A DNA stretch of 64,000 bases, taken from assembly GCF_042662125.1 (NCBI RefSeq), contig NZ_JBHSXL010000003.1:310001-374000 (forward strand), given 5' to 3'. This document shows, piece after piece, positions 1 to 8,029 of this stretch. A program made the position numbers and the translations under genes. The DNA is from Halopenitus salinus (GTDB lineage: Archaea; Halobacteriota; Halobacteria; Halobacteriales; Haloferacaceae). The number at the start of each line of letters is the position of its first letter. Within the stretch, counting starts at the first letter, position 1. The notes under the pieces were generated by a model. The model did not search any database. It had not been told where the DNA came from and saw only the letters and a list, made by a program, of their open reading frames with translations.

Positions 1-309
1 CTGGAGCCGCTGGCGGCCGAACACGGTCGGGAGTTCGAGGTTCGAGAACTCACGGAGCCGACGGGCATCGCCACCGAGCCGCAGTTCGACGCGCTCGTGG
101 TCTCCCCGGAGACGAAGGACGGCGGCGAGCGCATCAACGAGATCCGCCGCGAGCGCGGCCACGACCCCCTCGAGGTCGTGGTCGTCGACCACGTCCCGGC
201 AGAGGACGGCGAGTGGATCTCCTCGACGCGGATCGTCCGCGGCGAGATCGACGAACACGGCAACCTCACCCCCGACCGCGAGGGCCGTGAGGCCACCCGG
301 CCGCGATGA
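1..309 (+). CDS. coaD: Phosphopantetheine adenylyltransferase, C-terminal part (cut by window edge)
   Basis: This is the last 102 codons of an archaeal-type phosphopantetheine adenylyltransferase, the enzyme that makes dephospho-CoA from 4'-phosphopantetheine and ATP in CoA synthesis. The frame is open from base 1 to the TGA at 307-309. The visible part carries the family's C-terminal signature: a VVSPET stretch, a VVVVDHVPAEDG strand and the nucleotide-loop motif ISSTRIVRGEID. The N-terminal HxGH-type motif lies outside the window. The stop overlaps the start of the following membrane-protein gene (ATGA), so the two are probably co-translated. Family assignment is confident; the true start cannot be seen. 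Confidence 0.85.
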   Translation: MEPLAAEHGREFEVRELTEPTGIATEPQFDALVVSPETKDGGERINEIRRERGHDPLEVVVVDHVPAEDGEWISSTRIVRGEIDEHGNLTPDREGREATRPR

Positions 310-746
310 CGGCGACCGGGTCGATTCGACGGCTCGCGATCGGCAGCGAGTCGCTCGAACGTCCCGTGTGGTGGGGCGTCGTCGGCGCGTTGATCGTCGG
401 CTACGGTGCGGTCCCGATCGTGGGCGGCGGATTCGCGACCCCGCGGACCTACGTGCTGGCGATCGGCGTCCTCTCGGCGCTGGCCGCGATCGCACGTGGA
501 GTCACAGCGGGCGGATTCCTGGCGTGCGTGGCGCTCGCGTTTGGCCCGCTCGGGGGCGCGCTGGTGGGAGTGAACGAGTGCGCGCCGGGACCGCAATCGG
601 ACGTTCTGGGCAGGGCGGTCCCGGTCGAGGCTCTCGGCGGGTCGATCCCGGCATCCATCGGAGTCGCGCTCGCTGCCGCGCTCGCGATCGGCGTCGCCGC
701 GGTTCTTCTCGGCGAGTTGGGTCGGCTCCTTCGCGGCGATCGGTGA
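306..746 (+). CDS. Small integral membrane protein, function unknown
   Basis: This is a 146-residue hydrophobic protein. I see about four membrane segments, roughly at residues 21-42, 46-65, 69-92 and 112-138, with an Arg-rich tail (GRLLRGDR). No catalytic motif or known family was recognised. The ATG overlaps the stop of the CoA gene by 4 nt, so it is probably translated from the same mRNA. A role tied to CoA synthesis is not implied by the sequence. It converges on the TFB-like gene that follows on the other strand. Confidence 0.65.
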   Translation: MTATGSIRRLAIGSESLERPVWWGVVGALIVGYGAVPIVGGGFATPRTYVLAIGVLSALAAIARGVTAGGFLACVALAFGPLGGALVGVNECAPGPQSDVLGRAVPVEALGGSIPASIGVALAAALAIGVAAVLLGELGRLLRGDR

Positions 747-764
747 GTTCGCACGGCGTCGCCC

Positions 765-1073
765 TCACCAGGTCGGCGGTCGGAACCCGGCCTCGTCCAT
801 GACCGACTTCCAGTGGTTGTGGACGCTGAGTCGGGTGACGTCCATGGCGTCGGCGACGGCGGACTGGGACCGCTCGTCGCCCCGGATGAGCGCGGCGGCA
901 TAGAGGCTCGCGGCGGCGATCGTCCGCTTCGAGCGGTCTGACTCCGGGACGTTCGAGAGGAACAGGTCCGCGGCCGTGGTCGCGACCGAATCGCCGAGAT
1001 CCAGGCGGTCGCAGGCCGTCTCGATCCGGTCGATCCAGGTCTCGTTCGCGACCCGATCGCTCGCCCGGTACAT
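765..1073 (-). CDS. Single-repeat TFB/cyclin-fold transcription factor-like protein
   Basis: A 102-residue protein resembling one cyclin repeat of archaeal TFB (TFIIB). It starts MYRASDRVAN and contains the segment SKRTIAAASLYAAALIRGDE, typical of the helix pair in TFB cores, followed by SQSAVADAMDVTRLSVHNHW, a helix-turn-helix-like end. Full TFB has an N-terminal zinc ribbon, a B-reader and two cyclin repeats (about 300 residues); here only one repeat exists and there are no cysteines. It could act as a specialised or antagonistic promoter factor; that is inference. A strong TATA box about 25 nt upstream of the ATG indicates a leaderless mRNA and fixes the start. Confidence 0.75.
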   Translation of the reverse strand: MYRASDRVANETWIDRIETACDRLDLGDSVATTAADLFLSNVPESDRSKRTIAAASLYAAALIRGDERSQSAVADAMDVTRLSVHNHWKSVMDEAGFRPPTW

Positions 1074-1093
1074 GGTTCCCGTATGCCGCGGAC

Positions 1094-1102
1094 GTATATA
1101 AA
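1094..1102 (-). promoter_or_regulatory. TATA box of the TFB-like gene
   Basis: Read on the minus strand the sequence is TTTATATAC. It is centred about 25 nt before the ATG at 1073, the archaeal promoter spacing, so transcription should begin at or within a few bases of the start codon. Confidence 0.7.
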
Positions 1103-1231
1103 CGATCGTCGACGAGCGTGCGGAAGGTCGACCGGCGAAGGGTGGGGTGGCGGCCGTCGAAGGAGTGATCGTCCGGCGATCGCGAACCGGTCCGACAGGT
1201 TCTTTGGCGACCTTCGAGTACGTCCGCCCGC

Positions 1232-1315
1232 GCGTGGGTAGCCAAGCACGGAAACGGCGTAGCGCTTAGGACGCTATCCCGTAGGGGTCCGCCGGTTCAA
1301 ATCCGGTCCCACGCA
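1232..1315 (+). tRNA. tRNA-Leu (anticodon TAG)
   Basis: The 84-nt sequence folds as a type II tRNA. The acceptor stem pairs GCGTGGG with CCCACGC. The anticodon stem-loop is TAGCG-CTTAGGA-CGCTA, giving anticodon TAG. A long variable arm and a T arm (GCCGG-TTCAAAT-CCGGT) follow, with discriminator A. The Leu identity comes from the TAG anticodon and the long variable arm. The 3' CCA is not encoded. Its last 21 nt are repeated several times downstream. Confidence 0.93.
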
Positions 1316-1577
1316 CTGAGCGAACGAAGTGAGCGAGGGAGTCGGACCGGATTTGAGCCCAGAGGACGAGCAAAGCGAGTCCTCGCGGTTCAAATCCGGT
1401 CCCACGCTCCTGCTGCTCGCGGCGATGCTCGCAGCAACTGACTGTTGAGGATCTGAACCCGACGAGTCGCAACAGCCGAGCGGAGCGAGGCTGACCGTCT
1501 CGGCTCGGTTCAAATCCGGTCCCACGATCGATCGAATCCGGTCCCACGCTCCTGCTGCTCGCGCCGATACTCGCAGC
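1294..1577 (+). repeat. Cluster of duplicated tRNA-Leu 3' ends (attachment-site-like repeats)
   Basis: The 21-nt end of the tRNA (1294-1314, starting GGTTCAAATCC and ending CCCACGC) recurs in the same orientation at 1388-1408 and 1507-1526, and as a shorter piece at 1535-1550. The 30-odd bases after the 1388 and 1535 copies also match (CTCCTGCTGCTCGC then GATxCTCGCAGCA), so a unit of roughly 140 bp has been duplicated. An inverted partial copy lies at 1341-1360. The rest of 1316-1635 holds no credible gene; minus-strand ORFs there only translate the repeats. Integrase target sites at tRNA 3' ends are known to leave such copies; no integrase is present in this window. Confidence 0.8.
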
Positions 1578-1635
1578 AGGTGGTTGCGAAGTACTTTCGC
1601 CCCATCGCGAGCGTGAACCATCACCGACCGCCGGA

Positions 1636-3165
1636 TCAGTCCTCGCCGCGGGCGGCCTCGAAGGCGGCGAGAGCCGTCTCGCGGCGCTCGGAATGGTCGA
1701 CGATCGGCGCGGGGTACTCCGGGGCGACCTCCCGTCTTCGATCGTCGTCGAGCTCGTGCCATTCGTGGACCAGATCGGGGTCGACGCCCCGGAGTTCGGG
1801 GACGTACTCCGCGATGTACTCGGCGTCGGGATCGTAGCGTTCGCCCTGGGTCATCGGGTTGAAGATGCGGAAGTAGGGCTGTGCGTCGGTGCCCGTCGAG
1901 GCGGCCCACTGCCAGCCGCCGACGTCGTTCGCGGTGTCGTGGTCACACAGCCGCTCGCGGAAGTGGGCGTACCCCTCGCGCCAGTCGACGAGGAGGTCCT
2001 TCGTGAGGAACGAGGCGACGATCATCCGCACGCGGTTGTGCATGTACGCCTCCGCGCGGAGCTGGCGCATCCCGGCGTCGACGATGGGGTAGCCGGTCTC
2101 GCCGCGCTTCCAGGCCGCGAGCCCCTCGGGGTCATCGCGCCACTCGATCGGGTTCTCGTAGGTCTTGTAGTTCGCGGAGACGGTGTCGGGGTTGTACCGG
2201 AGGACCTGCATGTAGAACTCCCGCCAGGCGAGCTGGCGTTGGAACTCCTCGACGCTCGATTCCGGGTCGGCCTCCGCCGGCAGGTCGACCTCGTCGAGAT
2301 CGCTCTCGCGTGCGCGGGCCATCGCGTCCTCGGTCGCGGCGTACGCCTCTCGGATCCCGATCGTGCCGAACGAGAGGTCCTGGGAGAGCTTCGATGTGGC
2401 TGCCTCGGCGGGGAGGTCCCGCTTCTCCTCGTACCGGAACACGTCGCCCTCACAGAACCCCTCCAGCCGGGATCGGGCCGCCTCGGTGCCCGCGGGCGGA
2501 AGCTCGGCGTCGGGCTCCTCGAACCCGAGGGCCGAGATGGCGGGAAGCGTTCCAACCGTGATCGACTCACCGGTTCCGAATTCGGCGGATTCGACGCTGT
2601 CGGTCACGGATCCGGATACGCCGGACTCGAGCCGCGATCGGATCCGATCGGCGTCGACGAGATCGTCCGGCTCCGGCGTGCGAGCGGGCGAATCGACCGC
2701 CCGGTCGTGCCACTTCCGCCAGTAGTAGGTGAACACGGAGTATGGCTCGCCGTCGTTCGTCCGGATCGATCCCGGTTTCTGGAGGACGGCGTCGTGGTGG
2801 GTCTCGTGGTCGATCGCCACCTCGGCGTCATCGAGGGCGGTCTCGACGCGGGCGTCGCGCTCCCTCGAGAGCCCCGAGTAGCCCTCGTTCCAGATGACGC
2901 GATCGGCGCCGAGCGCGTCGGCGACCTCCGGAATGACGCTCGCGGGGTCGCCGTGGGCGATCACGAGATCGCTTCCTCGGTCGCGGTAGTCTTCACGAAG
3001 CGCCGACAGGGAGTCGATCAGGTATCGAACGCGCGGCGCGCCGGCGTGTTCGAGGACGTCGTCGTCGAACACGAAACAGGGGACGACCGGACCGCGGTCC
3101 GCGGCGGCCGCGAGCCCGACGTTGTCCGAGAGCCGGACGTCACGGCGGTGCCAGAACAGCTCCAT
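1636..3165 (-). CDS. phr: Deoxyribodipyrimidine photolyase
   Basis: A 509-residue CPD photolyase of the cryptochrome/photolyase family, which uses FAD and blue light to split UV-induced pyrimidine dimers. The N-terminal alpha/beta antenna domain begins MELFWHRRDVRLSDN. The FAD domain shows QLAWREFYMQVLRYNP, GYPIVDAGMRQL, MHNRVRMIVASFLTKDL and the family signature DHDTANDVGGWQWAASTGTD followed by AQPYFRIFNP. Length is normal for class I enzymes of haloarchaea, which face intense sunlight. It stands alone, divergent from thyA; the intervening 170 bp contain a TTTTAG stretch (3260-3265) that might serve either gene. Confidence 0.95.
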   Translation of the reverse strand: MELFWHRRDVRLSDNVGLAAAADRGPVVPCFVFDDDVLEHAGAPRVRYLIDSLSALREDYRDRGSDLVIAHGDPASVIPEVADALGADRVIWNEGYSGLSRERDARVETALDDAEVAIDHETHHDAVLQKPGSIRTNDGEPYSVFTYYWRKWHDRAVDSPARTPEPDDLVDADRIRSRLESGVSGSVTDSVESAEFGTGESITVGTLPAISALGFEEPDAELPPAGTEAARSRLEGFCEGDVFRYEEKRDLPAEAATSKLSQDLSFGTIGIREAYAATEDAMARARESDLDEVDLPAEADPESSVEEFQRQLAWREFYMQVLRYNPDTVSANYKTYENPIEWRDDPEGLAAWKRGETGYPIVDAGMRQLRAEAYMHNRVRMIVASFLTKDLLVDWREGYAHFRERLCDHDTANDVGGWQWAASTGTDAQPYFRIFNPMTQGERYDPDAEYIAEYVPELRGVDPDLVHEWHELDDDRRREVAPEYPAPIVDHSERRETALAAFEAARGED

Positions 3166-3338
3166 GGGCCCTGGTCGGACGGGGAGTCCCTGAAGGTGTC
3201 GGGCGGGACGCGACCGCTCTCGACCGACCGTTTCCGAGACCGGATCCGAGATGCGTCGATTTTAGTGGATCGGCCGCGCTTTTCCGGACGACTTCGATCC
3301 GGCGGCCGTCCACGACCGCCCGGTCGAGCCCGACACCC

Positions 3339-4361
3339 ATGCAACAGTACCTCGATCTCGTCGACGAGACCCTCTCTCAGGGGGTCTACAAGCCGAACCG
3401 CACGGGCGTGGACACGATCGCGAGCTTCAGCGGCCAGTACACGGTCGACCTCTCCGAGGGGTTCCCGCTCTTGACGACGAAGCGGATGGACGGCTTCCGA
3501 TGGAACTCGCTCATCCACGAGGTGCTGTGGTACCTCTCGGGTGAAGAACACGTTCGAACCCTCTCGGAACACACCGGCATCTGGGACGCCTGGGCCGACG
3601 AGGAGGGTCGCCTCGACACGGCTTACGGCCGGTTCTGGCGGCGCTACCCGATCCCGGAGGAGGGGCTCCCCGGCGAGAGCTGGCCGGACGACGCGCATCG
3701 ATGGGTGACCGTCGAGACCGACGCGGACGGGACCGAGCGGCGGACCTTCGATCAGATCCGGTACGTCCTCGACACGCTGCGTGAGAGCCCGAACTCGCGG
3801 CGCATGGTCGTGAACGCCTGGCACCCCGCGAACGCCGCCGTCTCGACGCTGCCGCCGTGCCACTACACCTTCGTCGTGAACGTCCAGGGCGGCCGGTTGA
3901 ACCTCCATCTCACCCAGCGCTCCGGCGACATCGCGCTCGGCGTTCCGTTCAACGTCGCGGCCTACTCGCTGCTCGCGACCGCCATCGCACAGCGGACGGA
4001 CTTCGAACTCGGGCAGTTCGGACACACGATCGTCGACGCCCACGTCTACTGCGGGCAGGGCGACCGCGGCGAGTGGTACGGCGAGAACCTCGAACGCCTC
4101 CAGAACCGACTCAGCGACGTCGAACGCGCGGGGGACTACCGAGACGTTCGAGCCTGGCTCGAGGACGCGGCGCCGGCCGAGCGGGACGGCGAGGAGGGCT
4201 ACGACCACGTACCGGGGCTGCTCGAGCAGCTCTCGCGGGAGCCGCGCGACCGCCCGAGGATCGAGATCGCCGACAAGCCCCTCGACGAGTTGACCTTCGA
4301 GGACGTCGAGCTTCGCGAGTACGACTCCGCGGACGGGATCGCCTTTTCGGTGGCGGAATGA
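3339..4361 (+). CDS. thyA: Thymidylate synthase (ThyA type)
   Basis: A 340-residue folate-dependent thymidylate synthase that methylates dUMP to dTMP using methylene-tetrahydrofolate. Visible motifs are the start MQQYLDLVDE, the dUMP-phosphate Arg pair in NSRRMVV (residues 152-158), the nucleophile Cys174 in LPPCHYTF, and QRSGDIALGVPFNVA. It is longer than the roughly 264-residue bacterial form because of an insert after about residue 240 in the C-terminal part, common in haloarchaea. The stop overlaps the DHFR start (ATGA). This coupling fits function: ThyA oxidises its folate to dihydrofolate, which DHFR recycles. Confidence 0.96.
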   Translation: MQQYLDLVDETLSQGVYKPNRTGVDTIASFSGQYTVDLSEGFPLLTTKRMDGFRWNSLIHEVLWYLSGEEHVRTLSEHTGIWDAWADEEGRLDTAYGRFWRRYPIPEEGLPGESWPDDAHRWVTVETDADGTERRTFDQIRYVLDTLRESPNSRRMVVNAWHPANAAVSTLPPCHYTFVVNVQGGRLNLHLTQRSGDIALGVPFNVAAYSLLATAIAQRTDFELGQFGHTIVDAHVYCGQGDRGEWYGENLERLQNRLSDVERAGDYRDVRAWLEDAAPAERDGEEGYDHVPGLLEQLSREPRDRPRIEIADKPLDELTFEDVELREYDSADGIAFSVAE

Positions 4362-4924
4362 ACGGATCGGACGAGAGCGGACCGAACCGACCGGACGAGC
4401 GGGACCCGCCGGTTCCGGAGGACCTCACGATCTCGATGATCGCCGCGATCGCAGAGAACGGCGTGATCGGCGACTCCGGGGGGATGCCCTGGCACCATCC
4501 GGCGGACCTGCGACGGTTCAAGGAGACGACGACCGGCCATCCCGTGATCCTCGGCCGTCGGACCCACGAGAGCATCGTTTCGGACCTCGGCGAGCCGCTT
4601 CCGGGTCGGATCTCGATCGTGCTCTCGCGGTCGGATCTCGACCTCGCGGAGGGGGCCGTTCCGGCCGGCGGCGTCGACGAGGCCATCGATCGGGCGACGG
4701 AGGCGGCCGAGGAGCTCGGCGTCGACGTGGTCTACGTCGCCGGCGGAGCGACCGTCTACGAGGCGTTCCTGCCGATCGCGGACGAGCTCCTGATCACGGA
4801 GATCCACGAGCGCCACGAGGGGGACACGTCCTTCCCGTCGTGGGACCGCGACGAGTGGGAGCTTCTCGACCGCGAGGACCGCGAGGAGCTGTCCTTCTCG
4901 AGATATCGGCGTCGATCGCGGTGA
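4358..4924 (+). CDS. folA: Dihydrofolate reductase
   Basis: A 188-residue NADPH-dependent dihydrofolate reductase that regenerates tetrahydrofolate after ThyA. After an acidic 22-residue extension the fold begins TISMIAAIAENGVIG. It shows GMPWHHPADLRRFKETT, with the catalytic acid in ADL, the NADPH motif VILGRRTHESI, and VVYVAGGATVYEAFL near the end. The frame stays open far upstream inside thyA, but the ATG at 4358 overlapping the thyA stop is the natural start. Haloarchaea often carry more than one DHFR; this is the thyA-linked copy. Confidence 0.94.
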   Translation: MNGSDESGPNRPDERDPPVPEDLTISMIAAIAENGVIGDSGGMPWHHPADLRRFKETTTGHPVILGRRTHESIVSDLGEPLPGRISIVLSRSDLDLAEGAVPAGGVDEAIDRATEAAEELGVDVVYVAGGATVYEAFLPIADELLITEIHERHEGDTSFPSWDRDEWELLDREDREELSFSRYRRRSR

Positions 4925-5005
4925 GGGCCCGTGGGGGACGATCGCCTCCGCGACGAGCGCCCCGATAGGGAGGGTTTTTCCCGGACGAGCCGCTATCGAC
5001 GGGTA

Positions 5006-5046
5006 ATGACGCAGGACGCGACGGACACGTTCGGAGGGCCGCGACG

Positions 5047-5050
<4 letters not shown>
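5006..5050 (+). CDS. Possible 14-codon leader ORF before the proteasome gene
   Basis: An ATG at 5006 opens MTQDATDTFGGPRR and stops at 5048-5050, overlapping the psmA ATG at 5047 (ATGA). A weak TATA-like GGTTTTTCC at 4973-4981 lies at the right distance for a leaderless start at 5006. The psmA ribosome site GGAGG (5034-5038) sits inside this mini ORF. Translation of the leader could therefore couple to psmA. It may equally be chance; there is no protein evidence. Confidence 0.3.
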
Positions 5051-5829
<779 letters not shown>

Positions 5830-5868
5830 CGCCCTCGGGCAACCCGAGAGAGTGACGGTGCGCAAGCG

Positions 5869-5876
5869 CTTTTACG
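5869..5876 (+). promoter_or_regulatory. TATA box of the membrane winged-helix gene
   Basis: CTTTTACG lies 24-31 nt before the ATG at 5900. This supports a leaderless mRNA starting there rather than at the upstream GTG (5852), which would overlap the promoter. Confidence 0.5.
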
Positions 5877-5899
5877 CGGCGGCGAGCGCGATCGAACGG

Positions 5900-7330
5900 A
5901 TGAGGAGCACCTCCGTCCTCCGTGTTGCCATCTGCGTGCTCCTCGTCGGGGCGACGATGGCCGGCACCGCCGGCGTCGCGATCGCGGTCGAGAGCACTGA
6001 CCCCGCGGAGGTCGCCACCCCAACGGGCGGCGTGTCCCCCGGTGAGGCCGCCGTATCCGTCGGGGACGTCTCCCCTGCCGCGGCGGTCCGGGCGCCGAAC
6101 CGGGATTCGGATCCCGACGCCCGTCAGGTCGATTTCGCGGGGTTCGACCGGAGCGCGATCGAGATCACCGTCGACGAATCGGGGCGGGGGGACTGGACGT
6201 TACGGTACGAACGAACCCTCCGAAACGAGTCCGAACGCGACGACTTCCAGGCCTTCGCCGACCGGTTCAACGATGAGGAGACGGAGCTCTACCGGAACTT
6301 CCAGGCCGACGCGACGGGGCTCGCGGAGGAGGGCGAGAACGTGACCGACCGCGAGATGGCCGCTGCAAACTTCTCCCGTGAGGCGTTCGTCGACTCGGGG
6401 TTCGGATCCGACGTGGGAGTCATCGAGCTCTCGTTCGCCTGGCGGGGATTCGCCGCCGTGGACGGGGACGTCGTCACCGTCGGCGACGTCTTCGAGGGGG
6501 GATTCTACCTCGGACCCGACCAGGAGCTCGTCGTCCGTCCCGGCGGGGACCTCTCGTTCGTCTCGCGCGACCCCGAGGGGACCCCGTCGAACCCCGAGTC
6601 GCTCGCGGAGAGCGCATCGATCACCTGGCAGGGCGAACGACGGTTCACCGATCGACGCCCGCGGGTCGTGTTCGCGAGGAACGCGACGAACGGGACGGCC
6701 TCCGGATCGACGAGCGGGGGCGCAACCGACGCGGCGACGGCGCTTCAAACGGGAGCGGCCGACGACGCGAACACGTCGGGTTCGCCGACCGAGGCCTCCG
6801 GAACGGGCGGGAACGGCAGCGACCCGCTCTTGTGGGGCGTGTTGGGGGCCGCCGTGATTCTCGCCGCGGCGATCGCGATCCGGACGAGGTCGGGGACACG
6901 GCCCGCGTCTCGAAACGGCGATCGGTCCGATCCGGTTGGCGGAGGGTCGACGAACACGGTCGAGGAGACCTCTACCGGCGGATCCGGCGTCGACGAAACC
7001 ACGGGCGGAGAAGACGCCGACGCCGCGACCGCGACCGCGATCACGGAGGCGGAGATGCTGTCGGACGAGGACCGGATCGAGTCGATCCTCCGCGAGCACG
7101 GCGGCCGGGTGAAACAGACACGGATCGTCGAGGAGACCGACTGGTCGAAATCCAAGGTGAGCGTGGTCCTCTCGAGGATGGCCGATGACGGAACCGTCTC
7201 GAAGCTTCGGATCGGCCGTGAGAACGTCATCACGCTCGAAGGGCCCGATGCCGACGACGTCGAGGGAACCGATACCGACGACGCCGACGGGACCGATTCC
7301 GGCGACGAGGGATCGACCCCGGAGAGGTGA
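5900..7330 (+). CDS. Membrane-anchored protein with extracellular domain and cytoplasmic winged helix
   Basis: A 476-residue protein. It has an N-terminal signal or membrane segment (LRVAICVLLVGATMAGTAGVA), then an outside beta-rich domain of about 220 residues opening with a D/R-rich stretch and FAGFDRSAIEITVDESGRGD. A Gly/Thr/Ser-rich stalk follows, then one membrane helix (WGVLGAAVILAAAIAI, about residues 310-330), an acidic linker and a C-terminal winged helix (MLSDEDRIESILREHGGRVKQ, then SKSKVSVVLSRMADDGTV). Haloarchaea have a family of such proteins (DUF7345/DUF7343-like). A membrane sensor that regulates transcription directly, or by release of the winged helix, is inference. The outside domain ligand is unknown. 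Confidence 0.8.
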   Translation: MRSTSVLRVAICVLLVGATMAGTAGVAIAVESTDPAEVATPTGGVSPGEAAVSVGDVSPAAAVRAPNRDSDPDARQVDFAGFDRSAIEITVDESGRGDWTLRYERTLRNESERDDFQAFADRFNDEETELYRNFQADATGLAEEGENVTDREMAAANFSREAFVDSGFGSDVGVIELSFAWRGFAAVDGDVVTVGDVFEGGFYLGPDQELVVRPGGDLSFVSRDPEGTPSNPESLAESASITWQGERRFTDRRPRVVFARNATNGTASGSTSGGATDAATALQTGAADDANTSGSPTEASGTGGNGSDPLLWGVLGAAVILAAAIAIRTRSGTRPASRNGDRSDPVGGGSTNTVEETSTGGSGVDETTGGEDADAATATAITEAEMLSDEDRIESILREHGGRVKQTRIVEETDWSKSKVSVVLSRMADDGTVSKLRIGRENVITLEGPDADDVEGTDTDDADGTDSGDEGSTPER

Positions 7331-7339
7331 TGCCGGCGG

Positions 7340-7396
7340 GAACCGAGCCGAACCGAACCGAACGGAATCGAACGGAAGCGAACCGAAGCGAAGCGG
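7340..7396 (+). repeat. Imperfect pentanucleotide repeat
   Basis: About eleven copies of a 5-bp unit close to GAACC (GAACC, GAGCC, GAACG, GAATC, GAAGC variants) lie between two convergent genes. No gene or terminator is seen. Confidence 0.7.
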
Positions 7397-7419
7397 TCGG
7401 CGTGCGGGGTTCGAGCCGG

Positions 7420-7893
7420 TCACCGACGCACGAAGTCCGAGAGCCGATCTCGAAGCGAGTCGCCTCCGAGCTTCAGGTAATAGGCGTCCCCGCCGTCCTC
7501 GTAGTAGCCGTCGATCCGCCGCTCGACGTCGAAGCCGAGGTGGCGATAGAATCCGAGCGCGTTCTCGTTGGTCGCACGGGCGTGGCAGGTCACGGAGCGG
7601 TTGTTTTCGGCGATCTCAGCGATGAGCCGCTCCCCGTAGCCGCGATCGCGCGCCTCGGGGGCGACCGCGAGGAACAGGACGTATCCGTCGCGTCGCACCG
7701 AGGCGAACGCGACAAGCTGATCGTCCTCGAAGAGGAGGTGCGTCCTCGACCGTCGGTACGCGTCGACGAAGAACCCTCGTCGCTGCCGGAGCACGCCGTC
7801 CCGCGAGCGGATCCGCTCTTTGAGCTCCCACGCCTCCTCGACGTGGTCCGCGTCCCCCGGACGATCGACCCGTTTCTCGACGGTAACGCTCAC
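7420..7893 (-). CDS. GNAT-family N-acetyltransferase
   Basis: A 157-residue GCN5-related acetyltransferase. The acetyl-CoA binding motif A is seen as YVLFLAVAPEARDRGYGERL (about residues 70-90). The C-terminal ATNENALGFYRHLGFDVERR is the typical RimI/GNAT ending. The substrate is unknown: the N-terminal half (VEKRVDRPGDADHVEEAWELKE-like) is not diagnostic. The start is set by a TATA box about 28 nt upstream, giving a near-leaderless mRNA. It is divergent from the DUF502 gene across paired palindromes. Confidence 0.85.
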   Translation of the reverse strand: MSVTVEKRVDRPGDADHVEEAWELKERIRSRDGVLRQRRGFFVDAYRRSRTHLLFEDDQLVAFASVRRDGYVLFLAVAPEARDRGYGERLIAEIAENNRSVTCHARATNENALGFYRHLGFDVERRIDGYYEDGGDAYYLKLGGDSLRDRLSDFVRR

Positions 7894-7917
7894 TGACGGG
7901 GAGTAACGCGCGGGCTC

Positions 7918-7926
7918 AATATAACT
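7918..7926 (-). promoter_or_regulatory. TATA box of the GNAT gene
   Basis: On the minus strand this reads GTTATATTG, about 28 nt before the ATG at 7893. Confidence 0.6.
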
Positions 7927-7934
7927 CCTCCGTC

Positions 7935-7973
7935 CGTCCGGACGATGATTCTCCTCCGTCCGGACGATGATTC
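7935..7973 (+). promoter_or_regulatory. Paired palindromic repeats, candidate operator
   Basis: A 17-bp element (CGTCCGGACGATGATTC) occurs at 7935-7951 and again at 7957-7973. Each begins with the perfect 10-bp palindrome CGTCCGGACG. Their spacing is 22 bp, about two helical turns, so two protein dimers could bind one face of the DNA. A third half site (CCGTCCGAG) lies at 7976-7984. The block sits between the divergent GNAT and DUF502 promoters. Confidence 0.5.
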
Positions 7974-8029
7974 ACCCGTCCGAGCGAACCCCCGAAGCGT
8001 TTTGGTTCCCTCCGTCGTGGATCGGCGTG

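Noticed and set aside
1294..1577. The repeat cluster as a CRISPR array
   Set aside because: Units match the tRNA end, have irregular spacing and an inverted copy, and there are no cas genes.
1274..1909. A minus-strand ORF with repeating GPDLNR peptides
   Set aside because: The peptide repeat is just the translated tRNA 3' end copies; it overlaps the end of the photolyase gene.
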